Source: an uncultured Erysipelotrichaceae bacterium
Lineage (GTDB): Bacteria > Bacillota_I > Bacilli_A > Erysipelotrichales > Erysipelotrichaceae
Assembly: GCA_947167125.1 (NCBI GenBank)
Contig: CAMVGT010000002.1
Span: 46,685 to 110,684 of the forward strand
Length of the DNA: 64,000 bases
Direction of reading: 5' to 3'
Shown: positions 56,339 through 64,000 of the stretch, piece after piece
Numbering within the stretch: position 1 is the first letter of the stretch
Layout of the letters: each line of letters begins with the position of its first letter
The notes under the pieces: model-generated
Told to the model about the DNA's origin: nothing
What the model saw: the letters and a program-made list of their open reading frames with translations, nothing else
Databases searched by the model: none
Program-made: the position numbers and the translations under genes

Positions 56339-57679
56339 TTGATTATGCAGAACATGACAGAAGGATCCCTGTTTTCCCACCTTTGGCGCTATGCCCTTCC
56401 GCTGATCCTGGCCAACTGGCTTCAGCTCGCCTACAACGCGGCTGATTCCATGATTGCCGGAAGGTTTATCGGCAAAGAAGCCCTGGCGGCGGAAGGCATC
56501 GCGGCTCCGATCATGAATCTTGTGATTCTGGCAGTTTCCGGCCTTTGTATCGGGGCGGGAATTTTCATGAGCGAACGCTATGGCGCCGATGATATGCACT
56601 CGCTGCGGCAGTCGCTTGCGGCTGTGCTGAAATCAGGCGTGATGATGAGTGCGGCCGTCATGATTCCGGGCATTCTGCTGACGCCGGCTATTCTGAACCT
56701 GATGGCAGTGCCGGATGAAATCTTCAATCTCACGTCCGTCTATCTTCGAATCACATTCCTCGGCGTTCCTCTTACCTTTATATATAATGCGCTTGCCGCG
56801 GCGATGAAGAGCGTCGGCGATTCCAAGCGTCCGCTGCGTTTTCTTGCGGTCTGCTCTATATTGAATATCGTTCTCGATCTGATCCTGCTCGGCATCTTCC
56901 ATCTCGGCATTGTCACAAGCGCGCTGACAACGGTCTTTGCGCAGCTTGTCTCTGCACTTCTCGCAGCCCGCTGCATGATCAGGGAAATGAAGGAACTGAT
57001 TCCGGAAAAAGACGAATGGAAAACAGACCGGACAATTCTGAAAAAGGTTATGAGCTATGGACTTCCTTCCGCCATGCAGCAGGCAGTCCAGCCGGTCGGC
57101 AAACTGCTGATTCAGTCCCGCGTCAATATGCTCGGCGTCAGCACAATTGCCGCATTCAATGCGGTCAGCCGGATTGACAGCTTCGCCTTTATTCCCGAGC
57201 AGAGCATTGCGGCTTCCATCGCAACCATGATTGCCCAGAACCGCGGGGCAGGAAAACCTGAGCGGATTAAAAAAGGATTTGCGATCGGCATTGCCATGGA
57301 AATTGTCTACGGCATCTTCATCGGCGTCACCGTACTGCTGACCGGCAGGCAGCTGGTTTCATTGTTTGTCAAAGGCAGCGGAACAGAAGAAGTCATCAAA
57401 GAAGGAATGGCATATCTTTCCATCATCGCACTGATCTATACAATGCCTTCACTGACCAACGGATTCCAGGGATACTGCCGCGGAGTCGGAAGAATTCCGG
57501 TTACCATTCTCTGCACATTCATTCAGATTTCCCTGCGCACCATCGGCACCTATCTTCTGGCCGGAAGAATCGGAATCAGAGGAATCGCGGCGGCAAGCGG
57601 GGTCGGATGGCTGGCAATGCTGCTGTTTGAAGTTCCCTATGTTCTCAACCATATGAAGCATCTGCAGGAACATCTGTAA
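56339..57679 (+). CDS. MATE family efflux transporter
   Basis: YALPLILANWLQLAYNAADSMIAGRFIGKEALAAEGIAAPIMNL; YGLPSAMQQAVQPVGKLLIQSRVNMLG. Confidence 0.92.
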   Translation: MIMQNMTEGSLFSHLWRYALPLILANWLQLAYNAADSMIAGRFIGKEALAAEGIAAPIMNLVILAVSGLCIGAGIFMSERYGADDMHSLRQSLAAVLKSGVMMSAAVMIPGILLTPAILNLMAVPDEIFNLTSVYLRITFLGVPLTFIYNALAAAMKSVGDSKRPLRFLAVCSILNIVLDLILLGIFHLGIVTSALTTVFAQLVSALLAARCMIREMKELIPEKDEWKTDRTILKKVMSYGLPSAMQQAVQPVGKLLIQSRVNMLGVSTIAAFNAVSRIDSFAFIPEQSIAASIATMIAQNRGAGKPERIKKGFAIGIAMEIVYGIFIGVTVLLTGRQLVSLFVKGSGTEEVIKEGMAYLSIIALIYTMPSLTNGFQGYCRGVGRIPVTILCTFIQISLRTIGTYLLAGRIGIRGIAAASGVGWLAMLLFEVPYVLNHMKHLQEHL

Positions 57680-57692
57680 CGGAGAAAAGAAT

Positions 57693-58790
57693 ATGGACAG
57701 GAAAATCCGCTTCGCGCTGATCGGATCCGGATGGCGCGCGATGTATTATGTCCGGATTGCCAAAGCACTTCCTGAAATCTTTGAAATGTGCATGATGCTG
57801 TGCACTTCTGAAGAAAAGGCACAGAAGATTTCAGAGACATATCATATCCCTGCCTGCGCGGATGAAAAACATCTGGCAGATTCAAAACCGGACTTTATCG
57901 TCATTGCCGCAAAGAAAGATGTCAACGCGGATCTCAGTCTGCACTGGATGGAAAAAGGATTCTATGTTCTTTCCGAAACGCCTGCCGCCTGCGATCTGCA
58001 GACACTTTACAAACTGTATGCTTCCGAAGATGCGCATACAAAACTTGTAATTGCGGAACAGTACAGTCTTTATCCGCAGAATATCGCAAGACTGAAACTG
58101 ATCGAACGCGGACTTTTCGGAAAGGCAGATTATCTTTATCTGTCCCTTGCACATGAATATCATGCGGCTTCATTGATGCGGAAATTCCTGCAGCTTCCTT
58201 GCGATGCCGGTTTTACAGTCACTGCACAGGAATGGAGCTTTGAAACAGCAAACACACTGAGCCGTACACAGCATTTCACCGACCGGAGCACATCGATGAA
58301 AAAGCGCACCGCCGCTCAGATTGTCTTTGATCAGGGTGCAGTCTGTCTCTATGATTTTGATTCTGAACAATACCGTTCCCCGATCCGCAGCAGCCACTTC
58401 CGTCTGCAGGGAGTTTACGGAGAGTTTTCGGATGATACGCCTGTCTGGCTGGATGAGAATTCTCTAATCCATACAGAACCGCTGAAAATCAAAACAAGAA
58501 CAGTCACCTCCGGCAGCGGCAACCCCAATTTCAGCAGCTTTGAAGAGATTGCCGCAATTGAATGGAAAGATGAAATACTTTATGCACCGCCGTTCGGACT
58601 CTGCGGCCTTTCCCCGGATGAAACCGCAGTTGCGCAGCTCTTAAAGAAAATGGGTGACTATGTGCACGGCAACGGTGAAGTCCCCTGTTCCCTCTTTGAA
58701 GCTCTCGCAGATGCCTATACAGCAATCCTGATGCGCACTGCGATTGAAGAAGGAATCGCAGTCCATTCGGAATTTTCTGAAATAAGATGA
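57693..58790 (+). CDS. Gfo/Idh/MocA family oxidoreductase
   Basis: RFALIGSGWRAMYYVRIAKALPEIFEMCMMLCTSEEKAQKISETY...PDFIVIAAKKDVNADLSLHWMEKGFYVLSETP. Confidence 0.85.
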   Translation: MDRKIRFALIGSGWRAMYYVRIAKALPEIFEMCMMLCTSEEKAQKISETYHIPACADEKHLADSKPDFIVIAAKKDVNADLSLHWMEKGFYVLSETPAACDLQTLYKLYASEDAHTKLVIAEQYSLYPQNIARLKLIERGLFGKADYLYLSLAHEYHAASLMRKFLQLPCDAGFTVTAQEWSFETANTLSRTQHFTDRSTSMKKRTAAQIVFDQGAVCLYDFDSEQYRSPIRSSHFRLQGVYGEFSDDTPVWLDENSLIHTEPLKIKTRTVTSGSGNPNFSSFEEIAAIEWKDEILYAPPFGLCGLSPDETAVAQLLKKMGDYVHGNGEVPCSLFEALADAYTAILMRTAIEEGIAVHSEFSEIR

Positions 58791-58878
58791 GTACGTCAGT
58801 TTGGAATTGTCCATAAACTGATCAAGAATCTCCATATATATCTAACTTATAATGAAGACGAAAGAGGAGATAAAGATC

Positions 58879-59517
58879 ATGAAAATTGCACTGATTAATG
58901 AAAACTCTCAGGCTGCCAAGAACAGTCTGATCGAAACATCTCTGCGCAAAGTCGCAGAGGCAAAAGGATATGAAGTCGTCAACTACGGAATGTATAAAGC
59001 AGATGATGAAGCACAGCTGACATATGTTCAGAACGGAATCCTGGCTGCTGTTCTTCTGAATTCCGGTGCCGCTGATTTTGTTGTCACAGGATGCGGTACA
59101 GGCGAAGGCGCTATGCTCGCCCTCAACTCCTTCCCGGGTGTCATCTGCGGCCATATCGAACATCCGCTGGATGCATACACATTTGCGCAGATCAACGATG
59201 GAAACGCCATCTCCATTCCGTTCGCTCTCAACTTCGGCTGGGGCGGTGAACTGAATCTCGAATACATCTTCGAAAAACTGTTCTGTGAACCGTTCGGCGG
59301 CGGCTATCCGAAAGAGCGTGTTGTTCCGGAACAGCGCAACAAGAAGATTCTTGACGGTGTCCGCGCAGCTGCGTTCCGTCCGCTTGCGGATATCCTGAAC
59401 GATCTGGATCCGGAACTGGTCAAAGGCGCATTTGCCGGCGAACATTTCGATGAATACTTCTTCCGCGACTGCAAAGACGAATCCCTTGCAGAACTGGTCA
59501 AGAAGCTCAAGGGCTGA
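58879..59517 (+). CDS. RpiB/LacAB-family isomerase, DhuI-like (4-deoxy-L-threo-5-hexosulose-uronate ketol-isomerase)
   Basis: MKIALINENSQAAKNSLIETSLRKVAEAKGYEVVNYGM...VVTGCGTGEGAMLALNSFPGVICGHIEHPLDAYTFAQINDGNAISIPFALNFGWGGELNLEYIFEK; resembles RpiB-type DhuI rather than canonical RpiB. Confidence 0.75.
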   Translation: MKIALINENSQAAKNSLIETSLRKVAEAKGYEVVNYGMYKADDEAQLTYVQNGILAAVLLNSGAADFVVTGCGTGEGAMLALNSFPGVICGHIEHPLDAYTFAQINDGNAISIPFALNFGWGGELNLEYIFEKLFCEPFGGGYPKERVVPEQRNKKILDGVRAAAFRPLADILNDLDPELVKGAFAGEHFDEYFFRDCKDESLAELVKKLKG

Positions 59518-59540
59518 TTCATACAGGACAGACAGTAAAA

Positions 59541-59608
59541 TGCCGTATCCTTCAAGGATGCGGTTTTTTTTCATAAAAACACGGTACTTCACTGACGTAC
59601 CGTGTTTC
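59541..59608. terminator. Convergent intrinsic terminators (DhuI-like gene on +, ChbG-like gene on -)
   Basis: + strand CCGTATCCTTCAAGGATGCGGTTTTTTTT; minus strand AAACACGGTAC-N9-GTACCGTGTTTTTATG. Confidence 0.75.
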
Positions 59609-59611
59609 TGT

Positions 59612-60376
59612 TTATTGTATTTCCTGGTAGGAAAGAAGCTGTACATGATGATTTTCAAGATATTCCCGGACTGCGGGATCGCACAGCATTGCAACTTCCT
59701 TTGTCCTGTTAAGAGTTAAGGAAGAATGCTTCAGAAGATAATCATCAACATAGCCGGGATGGCAGACAAAGATATTAGGCATATCTTTTCTTGCGTTTTC
59801 CACTGCCTTTTTCAGTGTTTCAAACGGATCGTATTCCGGATCCATGCTTTCCATCACACACGAAGCGACCGGCTTTCCGCAGAAGGAACCGATTTTTGTC
59901 ATCGGAGTCATGTAATTGAACAGAAGATGATGTTTTTCCGCTACAATCTCCAATGCTTTCCAGAGATTCTCACTCATAATTGCATGGGCTTCAAAATAAG
60001 CCGGTTCTTTTCCGGTGATTTCTTTAAAGCGGAAATACTGCGCTTCCGCTTCTTTTACTGCATCATTCAGATCAACAAGATCCCTTCCTTCTGCAAATGC
60101 ATTCCGATAAGCACTGCTGGGAAGAAATTCGCCGTTTTCCTGAACCAGGGAAGGAATCTCTCCGGGATCGCAGCACGGTTTTCCCAGGCAGATATTTGTA
60201 TGCTGGCCGATGCAGACATCCAGACCTTCAAGAAGCCTGACACCATGTTCCGCATAAGGCATATTCGGCATCAGACCCGCACTTCGGATCAGACCGTCGC
60301 GGACAGACTTTTCAATACCGTAATTCACTGCTTCGCTGTATCCGATATCATCAGCTCTGATAATCATCTGAATCAT
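59612..60376 (-). CDS. ChbG/YdjC-like carbohydrate deacetylase
   Basis: MIQMIIRADDIGYSEAVNYGIEKSVRDGLIRSAGLMPNMPYAEHGVRLL...CIGQHTNICLGKP; FVCHPGYVDD. Confidence 0.9.
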   Translation of the reverse strand: MIQMIIRADDIGYSEAVNYGIEKSVRDGLIRSAGLMPNMPYAEHGVRLLEGLDVCIGQHTNICLGKPCCDPGEIPSLVQENGEFLPSSAYRNAFAEGRDLVDLNDAVKEAEAQYFRFKEITGKEPAYFEAHAIMSENLWKALEIVAEKHHLLFNYMTPMTKIGSFCGKPVASCVMESMDPEYDPFETLKKAVENARKDMPNIFVCHPGYVDDYLLKHSSLTLNRTKEVAMLCDPAVREYLENHHVQLLSYQEIQ

Positions 60377-61200
60377 GCTTTGTCCTCCTGTTCATCAAAA
60401 ATCCGTTCCGGATTGTAAATCATATTGCCTGCTTTGCCCGGGTGTTCTTTTTCTCTTCCCCATTTTCCGGGAATGCCCATCATGTTTCCGGGAACTGCTG
60501 CGTCCGTATGATTCATGATTTCATCGCACAGATCATGCATATCCTGCAGAATTCTGTGTTCACTGGCACCCGCCCCGTGGAAACGGATCAGCAGGCTGTA
60601 ATCATCCTGAACTTCAAGAAGTCTTTCGATCGATCTCTGATAGGTCTGCACGGTCGTGCTTTCCCTGAAATGCATGAGTGTGTTTTCTCCCAATGCATCG
60701 CCGATGATCATGACACCGTCTTCTTTGATCAAAGGAACCAGACAGCCCTGCGTATGACCGGGTACTTCGATGAAGGAAACCGTGCAGTCCCCAAGATGAA
60801 AAGACATAGCCGGATCCAGCGGTGTATATGGCGCTGTTCTCTGCGGTACAAAGTTGGTTTCAGTGATTCCTTCGGGAACCGGGAACGGTCCGGTAAAGAC
60901 ATCGCTGATTCGATGCTCACGTGATGCATGCCATTTTTCCAGAGCGAAATCAGCAGGATTCAGATAAACCTCATCAAACTGCGATGCACCGCCGGCATGA
61001 TCGCAATGGCCATGGGTGAGAACCACTTCATAGGGAACTGAAACAGTTTCTTCTATAAATTCTCTCAGATCTCCGATTCCCATTCCGGTATCAATCAGCA
61101 GTGCTTTTCGGTCACCCTGTACCAGAAACATACTGACACCGAACGGTGTTTTGATTCTTGTAATATGTTCCGAAACTTTTTCCTGTTTGAACAATTCCAT
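60373..61200 (-). CDS. MBL-fold metallo-hydrolase
   Basis: LIDTGMGIGDLREFIEETVSVPYEVVLTHGHCDHAGGASQFDEVYL; EVPGHTQGCLVPLIKEDGVMIIGDAL. Confidence 0.92.
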   Translation of the reverse strand: MELFKQEKVSEHITRIKTPFGVSMFLVQGDRKALLIDTGMGIGDLREFIEETVSVPYEVVLTHGHCDHAGGASQFDEVYLNPADFALEKWHASREHRISDVFTGPFPVPEGITETNFVPQRTAPYTPLDPAMSFHLGDCTVSFIEVPGHTQGCLVPLIKEDGVMIIGDALGENTLMHFRESTTVQTYQRSIERLLEVQDDYSLLIRFHGAGASEHRILQDMHDLCDEIMNHTDAAVPGNMMGIPGKWGREKEHPGKAGNMIYNPERIFDEQEDKA

Positions 61201-61270
61201 GTGTTTTCTCCTTCTAAGGGGAAAGTGCTGCCATATGCAATGCCGGCAGCACTTTTTATGTTTCTTTCAG

Positions 61271-62527
61271 TCAGGCGTTAGCGGCTTCTCTTTCCTGTTC
61301 TTCGGCAAGAAGCTTCTTGTCATACATCTTGTAGAACGGCAGATACAGAACCATTGCCAGAGGGATTGCGATCAGCTGCCAGAGAGCGACCATCCAGTTG
61401 CCCTGTACAAGACCGTAGAGAACGACCGGAACCTGCATCGAAACCTGTGCGCCGGAAAGCGGTGTGACGATTCCGGAAACAAATCCGAGATAGAAGAAGA
61501 GGTTCGTGATCAGCGGAACAATGATGACGGACGGCAGGAACATGTAAGGATTCAGGACGTTCGGCACACCGAAGACAACCGGTTCACCGATATTGAAGAT
61601 TGCGGCAGGCATCGCGACTGTGCCGATTTCCTTTAACTGTCTGGACTTGCAGAACAGCAGCATGACCAGGCAGACAGCGACTGTGGACTGACCGACAACT
61701 GTCATTAAGGACATGCCGATCGGGTTGGTTGTTTCCCCTGCCAGACGGGCTGCATCAATTGAGAGATAGATCGGCATGAAGATACCGGCACAGACGTTGA
61801 AACCATGAATGCCGAACCACCACAGGAACTGAATGAAGACCTGCATGAAGAGATAGCCTGGTAAGGATCCGCCGACATTTGTCAGAGGAGTCTGCAGATA
61901 AGTATAGATGAGCTGGTGAACACTGCCGAAGGATGTCTTTGCGAAGATGATTGCGATGATCATGAAAATAAACGCCATCAGGAATCCCGGGATCAGGGAT
62001 GCGAATGACTTTCCGACAAAGGGAGGAACGCCGTCCGGCATTTTGATAACCCAGCCTTTTTTCTGGAAGAGAACGAATACCTTGGCTGTAATGACTGCAA
62101 CGATCATTGCGACAAAGAGACCTTTGCATCCGAGCCAGTCGAAACTGTAGGAAAGCGATCCTGCTTCATCGATGATATACGGTGTCACAATCAGGAAGTT
62201 GATCAGTGAGAGAATACCGGAAGAAAGTCCGTCTTCCCCTTCGTTGTTTGCATATGCATATCCGATCGCGAATGCCGCATAGATGGCAAACAGGCTCATT
62301 GTGACGTTATAAGGAATCAGAAGGAATCTGTCGAGACCTGAAGAAGCCAGGTAGCCTGTCCACGCTGTGATCGGGAAGTTTGCGATCAGATAGAATAATG
62401 AACTGATGATTGTTACCGGCAGGATTGACATGAATCCTTTTGAAACTGCCTGCAGAGATTTGTTACTGTTCACCCATGCGGAGAACGGAAGAAGAATTTT
62501 TTCAACCAACGAATTAAGCTTGTCCAT
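61271..62527 (-). CDS. PTS sugar transporter subunit IIC (lactose/cellobiose family)
   Basis: MDKLNSLVEKILLPFSAWVNSNKSLQAVSKGFMSILPVTIISSLFYLIANFP; FWWFGIHGFNVCAGIFMPIYLS; IFNIGEPVVFGVPNVLNPYMFLP. Confidence 0.93.
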   Translation of the reverse strand: MDKLNSLVEKILLPFSAWVNSNKSLQAVSKGFMSILPVTIISSLFYLIANFPITAWTGYLASSGLDRFLLIPYNVTMSLFAIYAAFAIGYAYANNEGEDGLSSGILSLINFLIVTPYIIDEAGSLSYSFDWLGCKGLFVAMIVAVITAKVFVLFQKKGWVIKMPDGVPPFVGKSFASLIPGFLMAFIFMIIAIIFAKTSFGSVHQLIYTYLQTPLTNVGGSLPGYLFMQVFIQFLWWFGIHGFNVCAGIFMPIYLSIDAARLAGETTNPIGMSLMTVVGQSTVAVCLVMLLFCKSRQLKEIGTVAMPAAIFNIGEPVVFGVPNVLNPYMFLPSVIIVPLITNLFFYLGFVSGIVTPLSGAQVSMQVPVVLYGLVQGNWMVALWQLIAIPLAMVLYLPFYKMYDKKLLAEEQEREAANA

Positions 62528-62535
62528 AGTTTTGT

Positions 62536-62656
62536 AAATATTCCGTTTTCAATATCTATATCGGAATATTTTCCCCCTCGGCTATAATATAGCCTTCCGC
62601 AAAAAGAATGTCAATAATATTTTCCGATTTATTTTGCTGTTTTGGGATATTTTCCG
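62536..62656 (-). promoter_or_regulatory. PTS IIC promoter with repeated GGAAwATTTTCC-like operators
   Basis: Reverse strand TTGACA-N17-TATATT; motifs GGAATATTTTCC 62563-62574, GGATATTTTCC 62645-62655, TAATATTTTCC 62615-62625, inverted AATATTCC 62537-62544. Confidence 0.6.
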
Positions 62657-62664
62657 TTTACATC

Positions 62665-62698
62665 ATTTTAAAACACACCGTCTCCGGTGTGCAAAAGT
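62665..62698 (-). terminator. Intrinsic terminator after RpiR-type regulator gene
   Basis: Reverse strand CACACCG-GAGA-CGGTGTG-TTTTAAAA. Confidence 0.65.
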
Positions 62699-63457
62699 CT
62701 ATCTGCCGCTTTTCAGCCGTGAAATGTAGTCAACCAGTATTGCGTTGAATACTGAATAAACCGGAACATTTTCCAGGAGTGATCCATGCCCGCTCGGCAA
62801 TGACGGAAGAACAATGACATCATCCGCAAATGTTTCATTAACATTGGACGACGTAATCAGTATCACTTCACAGCCGGATGATTCTTTCAGCTGTACCAGC
62901 TGTTTCATGATACCCGACTTTCCGGAAACACTGTATACAATGATCAGATCCTTTTTTCCGACACACATGTCAACCGATTTGACTGCCTCCGAAGAATCCA
63001 GAACAGTAGCACGGATGCCGAACATCAGCAGAGAATAATACATCTGCAGTGCGCTGACATGGGAATTGATCATACCGGCAAGATAGATCGATTCAGCCTT
63101 GATCATCCGCGCAGCCAGTTCCATCATCTTCTTTTCATCGGCAGTATGATGAAGCAGACGGATTGTATCTGCGTAAGCATTTTCCCCGTATGTAATTCCT
63201 GCATCTTCACTGATTCCTCTGTTCTCAGAACTGTTGACATAATTGATGACTGCATATTTGAATTCCGAATAGCCGCTGTACCCGATCTTCTGTGCAAACC
63301 GCATGATTGTTGTTTTGGTTACCCCGATCATTTCGGAAAGCTCCTGAATTGAACAGGTCTGTACCAGCTTCAGGTCTTCCAGTATCCGGTCGCACGCCTT
63401 CGCTTCGTTTTTTGTAAAAGTGCTCCGTTTCAGCTGAATATTATCCATGAAGTTCAT
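62699..63457 (-). CDS. MurR/RpiR family transcriptional regulator (HTH + SIS)
   Basis: MIGVTKTTIMRFAQKIGYSGYSEFKYAVINYVNSSEN; SIS DLIIVYSVSGKSGIMKQLVQLKESSGCEVILITSS. Confidence 0.92.
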   Translation of the reverse strand: MNFMDNIQLKRSTFTKNEAKACDRILEDLKLVQTCSIQELSEMIGVTKTTIMRFAQKIGYSGYSEFKYAVINYVNSSENRGISEDAGITYGENAYADTIRLLHHTADEKKMMELAARMIKAESIYLAGMINSHVSALQMYYSLLMFGIRATVLDSSEAVKSVDMCVGKKDLIIVYSVSGKSGIMKQLVQLKESSGCEVILITSSNVNETFADDVIVLPSLPSGHGSLLENVPVYSVFNAILVDYISRLKSGR

Positions 63458-63545
63458 ATGATCCGTCTCCTTTCGGAACATTTTCCATTTACATTATATT
63501 GTAAAAATATTTTGTTCCGCAATCAGACAGATCCGCGGAAAGAAA

Positions 63546-63575
63546 AAGGATGCGGTTTTTTACACCGCATCCATG
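63546..63575 (-). terminator. Intrinsic terminator after EIIA fragment
   Basis: Reverse strand GGATGCGG-TGTAAAAAA-CCGCATCC-TTTTTC. Confidence 0.75.
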
Positions 63576-63582
63576 CTGTTCA

Positions 63583-63880
63583 TTATTCAATCACACTGTC
63601 GCCGCGTTTGACATCGCACGGTGCTTTGAATGTGATCTTCTGATCGTTGGCATTTGTCACAATCAGCATCACAGGCATATCGTATTTTGCCGAAAGCTTT
63701 TTGAAATCAACTTCTACGATTGCTTCTCCGGCCTTGACTGCAGCTCCCTGTTTCTTTCCGAGGAGCCTGAAACCCTCTCCTTTGGAATTGACTGTATCAA
63801 TGCCGATATGAACCAGCAGTTCAACACCGTTTGCCATTGTCACGCCGAATGCATATCCGGTCGGGAACAGCGCGCTGAGC
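63583..63880 (-). pseudogene. Truncated PTS glucose-type EIIA domain (N-terminal part missing)
   Basis: LFPTGYAFGVTMANGVELLVHIGIDTVNSKGEGFRLLGKKQGAAVKAGEAIVEVDFKKLSAKYDMPVMLIVTNANDQ...; EIIA-like reading stops before LFPTGYAFG, no in-frame ATG upstream, in-frame TAA near 63980. Confidence 0.65.
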
Positions 63881-63885
63881 CGCAG

Positions 63886-63954
63886 ATGATCCAGGCATTT
63901 CTCAGCATTGTCGAATATGGAAATATCACCGCTGCCGCAAACAGCCTTTATTAA
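63886..63954 (+). pseudogene. LysR-type regulator N-terminal HTH fragment
   Basis: MIQAFLSIVEYGNITAAANSLY-stop resembles LysR N-term FLxVxExGNITxAAxxLY; abuts the EIIA fragment on the opposite strand. Confidence 0.45.
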
Positions 63955-64000
63955 ACCGGCAAGAAGACCTCGTCCATAGTTTTAAAACTTGGGCGGGGAT

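Noticed and set aside
1-64000. CRISPR arrays, tRNA/rRNA genes, intact transposases, phage or classical anti-phage modules
   Set aside because: Looked for repeats and family signatures; none recognised. A CRISPR finder, tRNAscan and defence-system HMM search would be needed for certainty.

Overview
AT/GC-balanced Firmicutes chromosome segment. The gene content suggests an Erysipelotrichia-like anaerobe, but that taxonomy is inference only. Almost everything is on the minus strand. Main blocks: (1) 1-13.6 kb: branched-chain 2-oxoacid:ferredoxin oxidoreductase (VOR-like), three acyl-CoA synthetases with unusual N-terminal fusions (two XRE-HTH+cupin+AMP-ligase, one TIM-barrel+AMP-ligase), a LeuA-like protein lacking canonical catalytic motifs, an IlvD/Edd dehydratase, and three T-box leaders. 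I read this as a candidate tRNA-sensing system that makes Val/Ile/Leu from branched-chain fatty acids. (2) 13.6-18.7 kb: HTH regulators, a DUF2828/TROVE-like vWA protein with a possible adjacent structured RNA, and two MgtC-like proteins. (3) 18.7-24.1 kb: BMP-type nucleoside ABC transporter with a short-ORF/terminator leader. (4) GH42, ROK kinase, C11 (clostripain-like) protease with N-terminal repeats, GltD-like oxidoreductase, and an unannotated 39-aa gene. (5) 32-56.2 kb: large pectin/galacturonate utilisation locus (UxaABC, KdgK x2, KduID, GH105, GH28, CE8, LplB/YtcP-type ABC importer) with five small membrane proteins of unknown function. (6) 56-64 kb: MATE, Gfo/Idh/MocA, DhuI-like isomerase, ChbG, MBL hydrolase, PTS IIC, RpiR regulator, and a truncated EIIA abutting a LysR N-terminal fragment. 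No tRNA/rRNA, CRISPR or intact transposon was recognised. All calls are by eye from the sequence and supplied translations; no searches were run.
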